Source: Rivularia sp963920925 (GTDB lineage Bacteria > Cyanobacteriota > Cyanobacteriia > Cyanobacteriales > Nostocaceae). Taken from it: a stretch of DNA of 64,000 nt. The notes under the pieces are model-generated. The model saw only the letters and a program-made list of their open reading frames with translations. It ran no database searches and had not been told where the DNA came from. Where the stretch lies: contig NZ_CAWUDI010000038.1 of assembly GCF_963920925.1 (NCBI RefSeq), positions 17,358-81,357 on the forward strand, given 5' to 3'. Positions 19,133 to 27,784 of this stretch are shown one piece after another. The position numbers and the translations under genes were made by a program. Within the stretch, counting starts at the first letter, position 1; each line of letters starts with the position of its first letter.

Positions 19133-19612
19133 TTAAGAAAAGTCAGCATAACCCGGCGCACCAAATCCGTCAATAGTGGGAGTATTCGTAAACGTTATAT
19201 TTGTCTCTTGATTAATTTTGCCGTGCTTCCGTAACAAAGGCTTTTCGTAGGGAATCCGATTATCAACCTTTTGTGCGTTTTCTGCTTCGGGTTGATTAGA
19301 TTTCTTAAATTCTTCAGCTTCATTATCGCAACCAATCAACAATTCTTCTGCTACTAGCTCTTGTGCAATCAAAGTTACATCACCACTTAAAGTCGGTTCA
19401 TCTACGAGATAAACTTGTAGTAACTGCTGTATTGACGCTTCTACGTTTTCCAAACTTGTTAATAGCTGCCATATTCGACTTGCTACAGAATTTAAGCTGT
19501 AATAAGATTCTGATTCCATATCTAACATAACTATCTCGCCGGTAAGTTCTTGTGCGATAATATTTTCTGGGATAGTTAACTTTTGGTTAAGAATAGAAGT
19601 TGTTTGATTCAT
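19133..19612 (-). CDS. RRE (PqqD-like) fused to lasso-type leader and core peptide
   Basis: A 159-residue protein. Residues about 12-95 match the PqqD/RiPP recognition element fold used by lasso B1 proteins (GEIVMLDMESESYYSLNSVA, IWQLLTSLENVEASIQQLL). A Glu/Asn-rich linker follows. From residue 122 the sequence YEKPLLRKHG is the lasso leader signature Y-x-x-P-x-L-x-x-x-G, then a Thr-Asn pair at 137-138 where leader cleavage would be expected, then about 21 residues ending GYADFS. The fusion of recognition domain and substrate in one chain is unusual. It is nearly identical to the protein at 40714 through the linker; only the tail differs clearly. No leader peptidase or cyclase gene is adjacent, so it would depend on enzymes encoded 24-30 kb away. 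Confidence 0.75.
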   Translation of the reverse strand: MNQTTSILNQKLTIPENIIAQELTGEIVMLDMESESYYSLNSVASRIWQLLTSLENVEASIQQLLQVYLVDEPTLSGDVTLIAQELVAEELLIGCDNEAEEFKKSNQPEAENAQKVDNRIPYEKPLLRKHGKINQETNITFTNTPTIDGFGAPGYADFS

Positions 19613-19674
19613 AATTTTAGGTAATAGAGAATAGCGAGTAATAAGTTAGCAATTAATTTGTTTTTGTTTGTTTT

Positions 19675-19766
19675 AGGACTTACGCAAAGCCCCCCAAATT
19701 AGCGGGGGGTTGGGGGGATCTAAACGTTTGGAATGCCTAACCTACTGTTGCGGTTGCGTAAATCCT
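19675..19766. repeat. MITE with AGGACTTACGCAA ends
   Basis: About 92 bases with terminal inverted repeats AGGACTTACGCAA / TTGCGTAAATCCT and an internal GC-rich palindrome (GCCCCCC...GGGGGGTTGGGGGGATCT). A closely related copy is at 24713-24803. It lies between the RRE-leader-core gene and the membrane protein genes. Confidence 0.8.
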
Positions 19767-19770
19767 ATGT

Positions 19771-20478
19771 TTATTTGTTTGTAACTAAATCCCCAGAACA
19801 CACATTAAAAAAGGATTCTGGTGAAACCGATACATCCCGCTCTGTTACTAACAAACTCAAAATCATTACAAATTCCGATAAACTAGCCGGTAATGTTCCA
19901 AAATTATTTGTGGGAAGCCCATTGCCAAGAAAAGCAACTAGAGTACCGATAAACAACCACGGTAATTTACCTCTTGAACGAATCAAGATTCCAATACCGA
20001 TAAGCACCATAAAAAAGGAGACTGCAATCGTAACAACTGGCAAAACATCTGGAGAATAATAGCGGGTAATTCCTGCAAAATATTTCGGCTCAAATGTCGA
20101 ACCTACATACCTACGAATTACATCTAAAACACCAAGAGAAATAGCTAATATCCAAGATAAACGCTTTGTTACGGTTGTAGCCCAAACTGCTCCGGCGCGA
20201 TTGGCTAAATCAACTCCGACAACAATCAGTAAAGGTAGAAAAAGATAGTGAATTAAAAAGCGTATCTTGTTTAAATATAATAATAAATCTCCAGGTTCTA
20301 GTAAGCTTCCAGCAAACAGAACAATGTTATCATAAGCAGTACACACCAAAACAATTAGTGATAAAATAATCGCGAGATTATTAGATTTGCGCCACAAGCT
20401 AATTGACAAACCAATTAGTACTAATTCGGCAATGGCTAATAATAAATGTAATTGAGGATAAATTAGAGGAATTTGCAT
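19771..20478 (-). CDS. Unknown multi-pass membrane protein (235 aa)
   Basis: A very hydrophobic protein with about six or seven predicted membrane segments, beginning MQIPLIYPQLHLLLAIAELV. A short polar loop follows the third or fourth segment (RYVGSTFEPKYFAGITRYYS). I do not recognise the family. It lies 48 bases downstream of another membrane protein gene on the same strand, so the two probably form an operon. Its C-terminal tail (SPESFFNVCSGDLVTNK) runs up to the adjacent MITE. Confidence 0.65.
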   Translation of the reverse strand: MQIPLIYPQLHLLLAIAELVLIGLSISLWRKSNNLAIILSLIVLVCTAYDNIVLFAGSLLEPGDLLLYLNKIRFLIHYLFLPLLIVVGVDLANRAGAVWATTVTKRLSWILAISLGVLDVIRRYVGSTFEPKYFAGITRYYSPDVLPVVTIAVSFFMVLIGIGILIRSRGKLPWLFIGTLVAFLGNGLPTNNFGTLPASLSEFVMILSLLVTERDVSVSPESFFNVCSGDLVTNK

Positions 20479-20526
20479 TTTTTAGTAATTATAAAGAGTT
20501 TACTTTAAATTTCCGAAATAAGCAGA

Positions 20527-21405
20527 TTAATTACCTATCAATGATTGCTCTTCATTTTGTTTAGCCAAAGCTTCAGCGTAAACTAACCAAGTAAAAATTG
20601 CCACCCCAGCTTCTGTGCCGCCAAGGTCATGTAAGATATGAAATAGGGCATTATAAGTAACGTTATCCTGCCCAAATTTCTCAAGTAAAAAGACAAAACT
20701 CAGATTAACACCTACAGAGAACAAGGGAAAAAGCAAAATTTTCCAAGTTTTCAGTAACTTATAACCTCGGTAGGTCAGAACGCCAAAAACTAAAGTAAGA
20801 AGAATATATATTGGGGTTTTATAGCTTGTGTTACTCTCATGAACATAACCTAAGTAATATAAAATAGATATACCAAGCAAGCTAACAGCAAAAAACACAT
20901 TCACCAAGTTTGTGAGTGCTGTTGTTTTCTTAACTAATCCGTCAGCCCATAACGCAAATGCTGAAATTAGAAAGAAATAGAACATGAAATTTAACATCGT
21001 AAACCCGTTTTCGTAATACCAGCATTGGGTTACGTGCCAACCAATTTCCGCAGCAATTGCAACCATTATAAAAGATAGTCCCAATTGGGAAGCAAAAATG
21101 GCTTTTGATGACCATTTTAAAATAATCAGACTTTTATAAAAAACCCTCATTGCTAAAGGAATGAGAGCAAATGTCAGAATATGAGTAGCAATAAGTCCAA
21201 ACTTCCAGCCACCAGAAATACAAGTTTGGGAAGAAGTAGAAGATATATTAATTAAACCAGGTAGTTTTGCAAGAATATAAGCAAAACCAGAGAGCGCAAT
21301 AATAAAGCAAGCTGCAACGACTATTAAATTTGGAGTGAATATCCTATCCTTTAAACTAGTCTCTGAGTCTTTCGCTTCTATGTTGCGTTGTTCGAGAATT
21401 TGCAT
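20527..21405 (-). CDS. Unknown multi-pass membrane protein (292 aa)
   Basis: About eight predicted membrane segments after a 25-residue charged cytosolic N-terminus (MQILEQRNIEAKDSETSLKD). A Cys-containing loop (SSTSSQTCISGGWKFG) and an HDLGG motif near the C-terminus (HILHDLGGTEAGVAIFTW) are notable. The family is not recognised. It is followed after 48 bases by the 235-residue membrane protein, and preceded by a secreted protein gene on the same strand about 175 bases upstream. Confidence 0.65.
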   Translation of the reverse strand: MQILEQRNIEAKDSETSLKDRIFTPNLIVVAACFIIALSGFAYILAKLPGLINISSTSSQTCISGGWKFGLIATHILTFALIPLAMRVFYKSLIILKWSSKAIFASQLGLSFIMVAIAAEIGWHVTQCWYYENGFTMLNFMFYFFLISAFALWADGLVKKTTALTNLVNVFFAVSLLGISILYYLGYVHESNTSYKTPIYILLTLVFGVLTYRGYKLLKTWKILLFPLFSVGVNLSFVFLLEKFGQDNVTYNALFHILHDLGGTEAGVAIFTWLVYAEALAKQNEEQSLIGN

Positions 21406-21581
21406 TTGATTCGTTTTATATGTTTAACGTTGAGCTTTAATATTTAATTCAAATCTTGAAAATCAGAACTGTATTCCAAGCACAGATTTAGGGTTGAAGT
21501 AACTTGAAGAGAAAATAACCCAACTGAACTTGGAATAACAGCGTACATCATTAAATGATGCTTTTGGTTTATGATGCCAAA

Positions 21582-22025
21582 TTAACTTTTTAAATCTACG
21601 CTCAATATGACCTTAGAGTTAGGATCAAAACCACTACCCATTGCCATGTAGCTTGTCTCTCCTGGTTCTAAAACAGCAGGTCCACCACATGATTGAATCA
21701 AGTCAGTACCATCTTTTACTTTTAAGCCAGAACAGCCAAATTCGCGTTTTCCGTTTGGTCCAGTGATGACAATTGCGTCTATAGTTCCAGTCTCGTTAGC
21801 AGGTTCTAAAGCAACCACGGCAGAACGGATTGTTTCTTGATGATTGATGTGTTGAACTGGGTTAACCTTAAAACTTCCTCCTTGAATGGGAATACTTTTC
21901 AAAACACCCATGTTTGCATCAGCCATTGCAGCTGGAGCGAACAACCCAAGTATTAATACTGCACAAATAGCCAAAATCTTTACAGAACTCATGAGCTTCT
22001 TAAGTGTACTCATATCAGACTCCAA
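21582..22025 (-). CDS. Secreted protein of unknown function (147 aa)
   Basis: A 147-residue protein with a clear signal peptide: KKLMSSVKI, then hydrophobic LAICAVLILGLFA, then cleavage near AMA-D. The mature part is about 110 residues, beta-rich, with two Cys (FGCSGL and IQSCGG) that could form a disulfide. An internal Met four codons in (MSTLKK) is the likelier start. It is the first of three consecutive minus-strand genes with the two membrane proteins, so a small envelope operon is possible. No family assignment. Confidence 0.65.
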   Translation of the reverse strand: MESDMSTLKKLMSSVKILAICAVLILGLFAPAAMADANMGVLKSIPIQGGSFKVNPVQHINHQETIRSAVVALEPANETGTIDAIVITGPNGKREFGCSGLKVKDGTDLIQSCGGPAVLEPGETSYMAMGSGFDPNSKVILSVDLKS

Positions 22026-22118
22026 AAATTAATTTACTACTGTGATGTTAACAACTGTATGCCATGAAACAACATCCGTAAAAACTCGTATATTAGATAA
22101 ACACTTCAATATTGTTGC

Positions 22119-22288
22119 ATCTTGCACCCCGAACTCAACAACCGCCTTGGAATAAATTCCCAGGCTCATAAACAAAGTCTGATAAATCAGACTGAGCAAG
22201 GCTTTTAGTGCGTTTTAACGTACTTTGTATATTAGCCTTGAAATTGATTTTAAGGCGGGTATTTGGGCTTAACGACAATGGTGCAAGA
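22119..22288. repeat. Multi-hairpin MITE, TTGCACC ends (copy B)
   Basis: About 170 bases, more than 90% similar by eye to copy C at 45765-45933. The left end is slightly degenerate (CTTGCACCCCG); the right end is AATGGTGCAAG. Internal palindromes include AGTCTGATAAATCAGACT and GCGTTTTAACGTAC. It occupies most of the gap between the secreted protein gene and the next RRE-type gene. Confidence 0.82.
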
Positions 22289-22401
22289 AATTAATAAATA
22301 TACATAAATTATCAAAAAATTTTTGACGATACTTTTTTTATCATGCAAAATATGAAATGTTTGATTTCCCCAATTCCCCATTCCCTATATTCTTAAAAAT
22401 T

Positions 22402-22936
22402 ATGAACTCAACAACCTCTATTCTTAACCAAAAACTATCCATCTCAGTAAATGCTCTTTCCCAAGAAGTTAACGGGGAAATAGTTATATTACATTTCGAG
22501 TCGGAATCTTACTACACTGCATTATGCTGTAGGAACAAAGTTTTGGCAGTTGTTTACTGATTTAGACAGCGTGGAGATGGTAATACAGCAGTTACTTCAA
22601 ATTTATCTAGTGGATGAAACTCCTTTGCATCATGATGTAACTAAGTTTGTTGAGGAATTAGTAGAAAAAGAGTTGTTGATTAGTTGTGATAGTGTCATAA
22701 CCAAATCACAACATCAGCAATCAATCTCAAAAACCGAGGAACTAACTATGGCTGACGAAGCCAAAGAGAAAAACGAATCCCAAGAAGAAAACCAATCTGA
22801 AAAAGTGGATAATCGCCTTCCCTATTCGCCACCTACATTAAGGAAGCATGGCAAAATCAATAATGCAACGAATACTGTATTTGTTCCGGGAAATTTCGAT
22901 GCTTTTGACCCATTTATCCTTGCCGATTTTAGCTAA
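22402..22936 (+). pseudogene. RRE-leader-core gene, frameshifted in the RRE
   Basis: From an ATG at 22402 the frame reads MNSTTSILNQKLSISVNALS and on to ESESYYT, matching the RRE of the intact copies, then shifts at about 22520: the continuation AVGTKFWQLFTDLDSVE is in another frame. One base removed at that point would rejoin the protein. The rest is open to 22936 and keeps the leader motif YSPPTLRKHG and a core ending FDPFILADFS. The same shift occurs in the copy at 31690, so the lesion predates their duplication. A restart at a TTG at 22550 would give a 128-residue protein with half an RRE. Confidence 0.75.
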
Positions 22937-22990
22937 TTACAGGTTTACTTTGCGAAGCACCTAAATCGAGTAATTAGGAAACAGTTAATA

Positions 22991-23057
22991 GGGTGCGTAA
23001 CGGCTACGATAAATGACTAATCATAACGAAAATTGTCAATTTTGCCGTCACGCACCA
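22991..23057. repeat. Hairpin MITE, family GGTGCGTGACGGC
   Basis: Inverted ends GGGTGCGTAACGGC / GCCGTCACGCACC around an AT-rich centre; homologous to 1532-1597 and 32272-32338. It lies between the broken RRE gene and the convergent hydrolase. Confidence 0.8.
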
Positions 23058-23106
23058 TTTTCAGAAAGCTTTATAAGCTAATAGCGAGCAAATGATTATA
23101 TGCAAA

Positions 23107-24498
23107 TTAAATAATCCCTTGACTCCAGAGAAAATATCCCAATCCCGCTAAACCCATCACAGATAAAACAGCTATCAAAATCAGCTTTATGTTCAAAGCT
23201 TTTTTAGGTAACTTATCTACCACTTTGATTGTCTTGAGAGGGAATTTATCTAACAATTCCGAAGCTTTGACTGACTCTTTGATAACTAAATCCAATCCAG
23301 ACCAAATATATTCATGATTGTAAGCATTTTCTCCATGCTTCACACCACCAAACTTCTTAAACAAAGCATCGCTGAAATAAGTAGTATCAGTCACCGCTTG
23401 ATTGTGAAATGCCGATAAATTCTCTTGTTTATCCGACAGTGAGAAATATATTTTCTTGTCGGCAGAAGCTATATAGTCAAAGTTGGATTTTTTGCGACAG
23501 AATCCAGGTTTATCCCAAGCTGCGGGTTTAACTAATTTATCATTATCACCATGCAAAATTGCTACAGGAACATCGATATCAAGTCCAGTTTTTTTAATAT
23601 CAATTGCTCGCCGAATTAAACGAGAATTCAATAGTTGTAAAACCAAAGTAACTGTTTTAGGAATACCTGAAATTGTATTTGGTGCGGGGTCAGCAACGAG
23701 AATTTGTTGCGGATAAAATTTCTTGTTTAATTGAGTATTATCTTGTTTAAGATAGGAAATCCAGCTTAATGCTAGTAAACCTCCCAGAGAATGACCAAAA
23801 AGATAAAAATCTGTTTCTGCTTCGGCTAATTGTGAATCATTTTGACATAGCATCTCCCATGCATTGTCTGTAGTTTTAATTGCATTATCAATCCATGTTG
23901 ATGGACTTTGAAACAAACTATATCTAACAGTCCGAATAAGTTTGATTAAATGCTTTCCATATCTATGGTCAACAAAATAATAAGTTACCGATATCAGCCC
24001 AATAATTAGAGAAATTGCTAGAAATAACCTGACTTTGAATGCTGCAACAATAATCTTTCTTAAAACCGATCTTAGCCTTCCTTTAGAAATATGCTTAGAT
24101 GTATCTCGAATAAATTTGATAACTTCGGACCAATTTACTAATTCTGTTTGCTTCTTATCCGATATATTTTCGTCACTATCTGGGTTGTCTGGGTAGTTAC
24201 TTTTTTGAAATCCAGGAAATAATACATAATAACCTTTTTCTACGAGTTCTTCTAAATGTTGTTCGTAGAATTTTGGCATACATAAAGCAAAGCCATGCAT
24301 ATAAATTACAGCTTTGGTTTTTCCTTTTTCGTCACGATATGGATGGTTTGGAACGTATACCTGAATAAAGTTACTATTAATATGGCTACCCGATTGATAT
24401 ACTTTGTAATTCGGCTTTTCTTCGCATTCCCATCCTCTATTTTTTAATAAATCATCCTGTTGGGGAATATCTATTTTGAGAGGCATAGATTTGACCAT
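23107..24498 (-). CDS. Membrane-anchored alpha/beta hydrolase (lipase-like)
   Basis: A 463-residue protein. The hydrolase half is split: AVIYMHGFALCMPKFYEQHL near residue 65 carries the HG oxyanion motif; FYLFGHSLGGLLALS near residue 240 has the G-x-S-x-G nucleophile elbow; LHGDNDKLVKPAAW near 325 likely supplies the acid; NHEYIW near 405 could supply the His. Two membrane segments are visible, one inside the hydrolase fold near residue 170 (FLAISLIIGLISVTYYFV) and one at the C-terminus (LILIAVLSVMGLAGLGYFLW). It looks like a membrane esterase or lipase; substrate unknown. An intramembrane insert within the fold is unusual. Confidence 0.8.
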   Translation of the reverse strand: MVKSMPLKIDIPQQDDLLKNRGWECEEKPNYKVYQSGSHINSNFIQVYVPNHPYRDEKGKTKAVIYMHGFALCMPKFYEQHLEELVEKGYYVLFPGFQKSNYPDNPDSDENISDKKQTELVNWSEVIKFIRDTSKHISKGRLRSVLRKIIVAAFKVRLFLAISLIIGLISVTYYFVDHRYGKHLIKLIRTVRYSLFQSPSTWIDNAIKTTDNAWEMLCQNDSQLAEAETDFYLFGHSLGGLLALSWISYLKQDNTQLNKKFYPQQILVADPAPNTISGIPKTVTLVLQLLNSRLIRRAIDIKKTGLDIDVPVAILHGDNDKLVKPAAWDKPGFCRKKSNFDYIASADKKIYFSLSDKQENLSAFHNQAVTDTTYFSDALFKKFGGVKHGENAYNHEYIWSGLDLVIKESVKASELLDKFPLKTIKVVDKLPKKALNIKLILIAVLSVMGLAGLGYFLWSQGII

Positions 24499-24573
24499 GA
24501 TTTTATTCTCCTTTTAAATGCAATTATGGAATTTATTGAAACAAGATATTTTGATGCGATATGAGTTGATATT

Positions 24574-24700
24574 AGGACTTACGCAAAAGTAACCTGATTT
24601 TGTCATTACGAGCGGCAGCGAAGTAATCGCTAAAATGGCTGAGATTGCTTCCCTGCACTACGTTTCGGTCGCAATGACAATTGTGGTTTGCGTAAGTCCT
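24574..24700. repeat. MITE with AGGACTTACGCAAA ends
   Basis: About 127 bases with ends AGGACTTACGCAAA / TTTGCGTAAGTCCT. The interior contains a second imperfect palindrome (GTCATTACGAGCGGCAGCG ... CGCAATGAC). It is immediately followed by the related element at 24713. No transposase is present. Confidence 0.82.
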
Positions 24701-24712
24701 GGAGTTGATATT

Positions 24713-24803
24713 AGAACTTACGCAAAGCCCCACTTTTTAAGGGGGGTTGGGGGGATCTCAGAGTTGGGAATGCCTACTTTTTGGTTGCGGTTGCGTAAGT
24801 CCT
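24713..24803. repeat. MITE with AGAACTTACGCAA ends
   Basis: Same family as 19675-19766: ends AGAACTTACGCAA / TTGCGTAAGTCCT, GC-rich palindrome inside. The two elements together fill much of the 550-base gap upstream of the SLOG-like gene; the remaining stretch to 25050 is AT-rich with no recognised feature and should contain that gene's promoter. Confidence 0.8.
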
Positions 24804-25050
24804 GGATATATCTAGAATGCTGTTTCAATTAATCGTTACTTTTTGAAGTTAAATCATGACTATCTCATATCACCACAGTGGAAATGCTTGAAATCAGCAT
24901 TCTCTGATTTAAGTAATAATACTGCACTTAGTTGTAAAAAAAAATGATTTAAACTTGATACAGGATACATCTGATATATTGTTTCATTGAAGCCGATCTA
25001 AATGTTTTCTGATGATTTCTCCATCCGCACTTGAACAGTAATATACTCAC

Positions 25051-25782
25051 ATGGAAAAACCCTTTAGGCTAGCCATGTCAAATGGACTAACGGCACCTGC
25101 GATTCGAGTTGAGTCGGACAAAGACTTATCCAACGCTATGGTGGAACTAGGTTTTGACAATCCGCGTCCCATCCTCGTAATTTTGGGTGGTGCGGCAAAG
25201 ATGAGCGAAACCGATTTAAGCCGTTTGCGATCGCTATTTGTCAATGTGCTGGCTCCGCTAGTTGCAGAACTAGGAGCGTCTGTTGTAGATGGTGGTACTG
25301 ATTTTGGGGTAATGCAGATGATTGGCCAAGCTCGTGCCCAGATATCGGCACAATTTGACTTAATCGGTGTAACTCCAGTGGGAAAAGTAGCTCTTCCCAA
25401 TCAACCCATCCCAGAAGAAGTATCAGCATTGGAACCAAACCACAGTCATTTTGTGTTAATTCCTGGCTCTGACTGGGGTGATGAATCACCTTGGTTGGCT
25501 AATGTGGCTACCGCAATAGCCAAGGGAGCGCCATCAGTAGCAGTTTTAGTTAACGGTGGAGAAATTTCCAGGAAAGATGTATCGGAAAGCCATAAAGCGA
25601 ATCGAACCGTGCTGGCTGTGCCTGGTAGTGGACGATTAGCTGATACACTGAGTGCTACGCTACGTGGGGAAAATACTGATGAGGGTGCGAAGGAATTAGT
25701 TGCTTCTGGCTTGGTGCAAATACTCGACTTCAAAGAGAGTTTTGATAGTCTGACTCATTTGATTAAATCATATTTGGGTTAA
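25051..25782 (+). CDS. SLOG/LSDAT-like nucleotide-sensor protein
   Basis: A 243-residue Rossmann-like protein. The pattern ILVILGGAAKMSETDLSRL near residue 45, ELGASVVDGGTDFGVMQMIG near residue 75 and HFVLIPGSDWGDESPWL near residue 132 matches the LSDAT subgroup of the SLOG superfamily, related to the TRPM channel ligand-binding domain. SLOG proteins are predicted to bind nucleotide-derived second messengers in prokaryotic conflict systems (established by comparative genomics). Here it stands alone, with no channel or effector fused. Next genes on the same strand are a patatin phospholipase and a TIR protein, consistent with a sensor/effector neighbourhood. Gaps of over 400 bases argue against a single tight operon. 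Confidence 0.7.
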   Translation: MEKPFRLAMSNGLTAPAIRVESDKDLSNAMVELGFDNPRPILVILGGAAKMSETDLSRLRSLFVNVLAPLVAELGASVVDGGTDFGVMQMIGQARAQISAQFDLIGVTPVGKVALPNQPIPEEVSALEPNHSHFVLIPGSDWGDESPWLANVATAIAKGAPSVAVLVNGGEISRKDVSESHKANRTVLAVPGSGRLADTLSATLRGENTDEGAKELVASGLVQILDFKESFDSLTHLIKSYLG

Positions 25783-25784
25783 GG

Positions 25785-26110
25785 GGGAATCGGGGATTGG
25801 GCATCGGGCATTGGGCATCGGGCATGGGGCATTCTTGTTCCCAGTCTCAGGCTGGGAATATAGTTAAAAAACGTGTTGTTGTTCTAGATAATGCCCTCTC
25901 CCCCTTCCCGTCTCCCAAGCTTGGGAGAGGGGTGCCCGTAAGGGCGGGGTGAGGGAAAGTAGTATGAACAAAAACCGAGAAATTCTATCAAAGTCAACAG
26001 CTTAGGCAGAGCCTCTTAAAGTTCGTTCTCAGCCTGAGACTGGGAACCAGTTATTTTTTCATCTTTAAAGCAATCCAACCCATAGCTGCACATACACGTA
26101 CAAAGCCGCA
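25785..26110. repeat. Repeat-rich intergenic region
   Basis: Contains a GGGCATCGGGCATTGGGCAT tandem-like array (about 25795-25831), a palindromic element (about 25890-25960, CTCTCCC...GGGAGAGGGG) and a TCCCAGTCTCAGGCTGGGA palindrome. The element resembles the one found in frame at 49465-49522. No coding capacity is evident. Confidence 0.7.
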
Positions 26111-26198
26111 ACCATAAACATTCTACCCAATGCCCAATGCCCAATCCCCCATTCCCTTTTCATTCAAAAACAATCTAGAAAACCAAAAGGAATTGAAT

Positions 26199-27356
26199 AT
26201 GTCTATATATGATAAAGCGAACAAGAAAAATCCACCCTATAAACTTTTAGCTCTTGATGGTGGTGGTATTCGAGGGATGATTTCTCTTGAGGTTTTGGCT
26301 GAAATTGAAGCGACTTTACGATCAAGTTTGGGTGCTGACAAGAATTTTGTCCTAGCCGATTACTTTGATTATGTTGCGGGTACGAGTACTGGTGCAATTA
26401 TTGCAACTTGTATTTCCTGGGGTATGTCTGTAGCAGAAATTAAAAAGTTCTACCAAGAAAGTGGCGAGAAGATGTTTGATAAAGCATTTATTCTCAACAT
26501 TACTCGCACGATGCGCTACAAGTATGGAGATGAAAATCTGGCAGCCCAACTCAAAGAAGTATTTGGAGAAGATACTACCTTCGGTAGCAAGGATTTGAAA
26601 ACTCTGCTGATGGTGGTAATGCGTAATGTTAGCACAGATTCACCTTGGCCTCTTTCTAATAATCCCCATGCCAAGTACAACAATCCAGAACAGCCTGACT
26701 CTAACTTGAATCTTCCCCTTTGGCAATTAGTTAGAGCTAGTACAGCCGCTCCCACCTTCTTTCCACCAGAACAAGTTCAGTTGGGTAACAATAAGTTTAT
26801 CTTTGTTGACGGTGCTATAACTCCCTATAATAATCCAGCTTTCCAACTGTTCCTGATGGCAACTCTTGAACCATACAACCTCAAGTGGCCCGCAGGTGAG
26901 GACAAAATGCTGTTGGTGTCGGTTGGTACTGGTACAACTCCTCATATCGATCCGGAATTAAAAGCCTCTCAAATGAACACTTTATACAATGCCCAGAATA
27001 TTCCTGCCGCACTTATGCTTGCTAGTCAACACGAACAGGATTTTCTGTGTCGTATTTTCGGTAAGTGTTTATTAGGGGATGCAATTGATGGAGAGGTGGG
27101 CGATCTACTGGAAAGCAAAGGACCTCTAGATTCAAAGCTATTCACCTACTTACGCTACGATGTTGAACTCACTCGTAAGGGATTGGATAAATTAGGTGGA
27201 TTGGAACATATAAATGTGGAGGATGTCCAGGAAATGGATTCAGTCAAACATATGCGTCAATTAACGGACATCGGAAGGGCGATCGCCAAAAAAGTAAAGC
27301 CGCAGCATTTTGAAAATTTTGTGGAGTCACCAGCTTCTTTAACTACAGTTGGTTAG
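26199..27356 (+). CDS. Patatin-like phospholipase
   Basis: From the ATG at 26199, preceded by AAAAGGAATTG, the product has 385 residues. An upstream ATG at 26130 would add 23 residues coded by the local CAATGCCC repeat and is not preferred. All three patatin signatures are visible: oxyanion loop LDGGGIRGM near residue 20, nucleophile GTSTG near 65 and the catalytic Asp in FVDGAITPYNNP near 205. The enzyme should deacylate membrane phospholipids. Patatins act as membrane-damaging effectors in CBASS (CapV) and related systems; no cyclase is seen here, so that role is inferred from the SLOG and TIR neighbours. Housekeeping lipid turnover is an alternative. Confidence 0.85.
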   Translation: MSIYDKANKKNPPYKLLALDGGGIRGMISLEVLAEIEATLRSSLGADKNFVLADYFDYVAGTSTGAIIATCISWGMSVAEIKKFYQESGEKMFDKAFILNITRTMRYKYGDENLAAQLKEVFGEDTTFGSKDLKTLLMVVMRNVSTDSPWPLSNNPHAKYNNPEQPDSNLNLPLWQLVRASTAAPTFFPPEQVQLGNNKFIFVDGAITPYNNPAFQLFLMATLEPYNLKWPAGEDKMLLVSVGTGTTPHIDPELKASQMNTLYNAQNIPAALMLASQHEQDFLCRIFGKCLLGDAIDGEVGDLLESKGPLDSKLFTYLRYDVELTRKGLDKLGGLEHINVEDVQEMDSVKHMRQLTDIGRAIAKKVKPQHFENFVESPASLTTVG

Positions 27357-27784
27357 TCAGATATTAAGTATTTTTACATACTTAAATTGTAGGGTGTGTA
27401 GTTTAAAAAAATTGAACTACTTCCTTCTCGCTTATGCGATTACCGAAATATTGTAGGTTGGGTTGAGGAACGTTAGGGTCGCGTGTCCGTGCTTGACATA
27501 GGGCATAACCCAACAAACGACCGATAATGTTGGGTTTCACGCAGTGAGACCCAACCTACGTCTACTCGGTTAAGAAATTAAATCCTATTTTCAGATCCCC
27601 CAAACCCCCGCTAATTTGGGGGCTTAATTCCCTCCTTCTTAAGGAGGGTTAGGGAGGATCTCCCCTTAACGGAGCATTATTCGATCGGGTTTCTAGCGTC
27701 ACGCACTACTGAAGGATTGTAATTGTTATAAGTTCAAAATTCAATAAATATAAGTATTTTTACATAGGATAGGACTAGCGGTTA
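27357..27784. repeat. Intergenic repeats: AGGTTGGGTT and GATCCCCC elements
   Basis: At about 27450-27560 inverted TAGGTTGGGTT / AACCCAACCTA arms form a large hairpin. At 27594-27662 there is a GATCCCCCAAACCCCC / GGGTTAGGGAGGATC element. These are dispersed cyanobacterial repeat types, also present near 41690, 42490, 51370 and 52256. A short AT-rich stretch before 27785 is the likely promoter region of the TIR gene. Confidence 0.65.

Noticed and set aside
22402..22936. Programmed +1 frameshift as the normal expression route of the RRE-leader-core genes
   Set aside because: Intact copies at 19133 and 40714 need no shift, and the 31690 copy has a second lesion; shared descent of a broken copy is simpler. 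Kept only as a question.
25051..25782. Overlapping minus-strand frames at 25047-25733
   Set aside because: Shadows of the SLOG-like gene; the plus frame has coherent Rossmann motifs.
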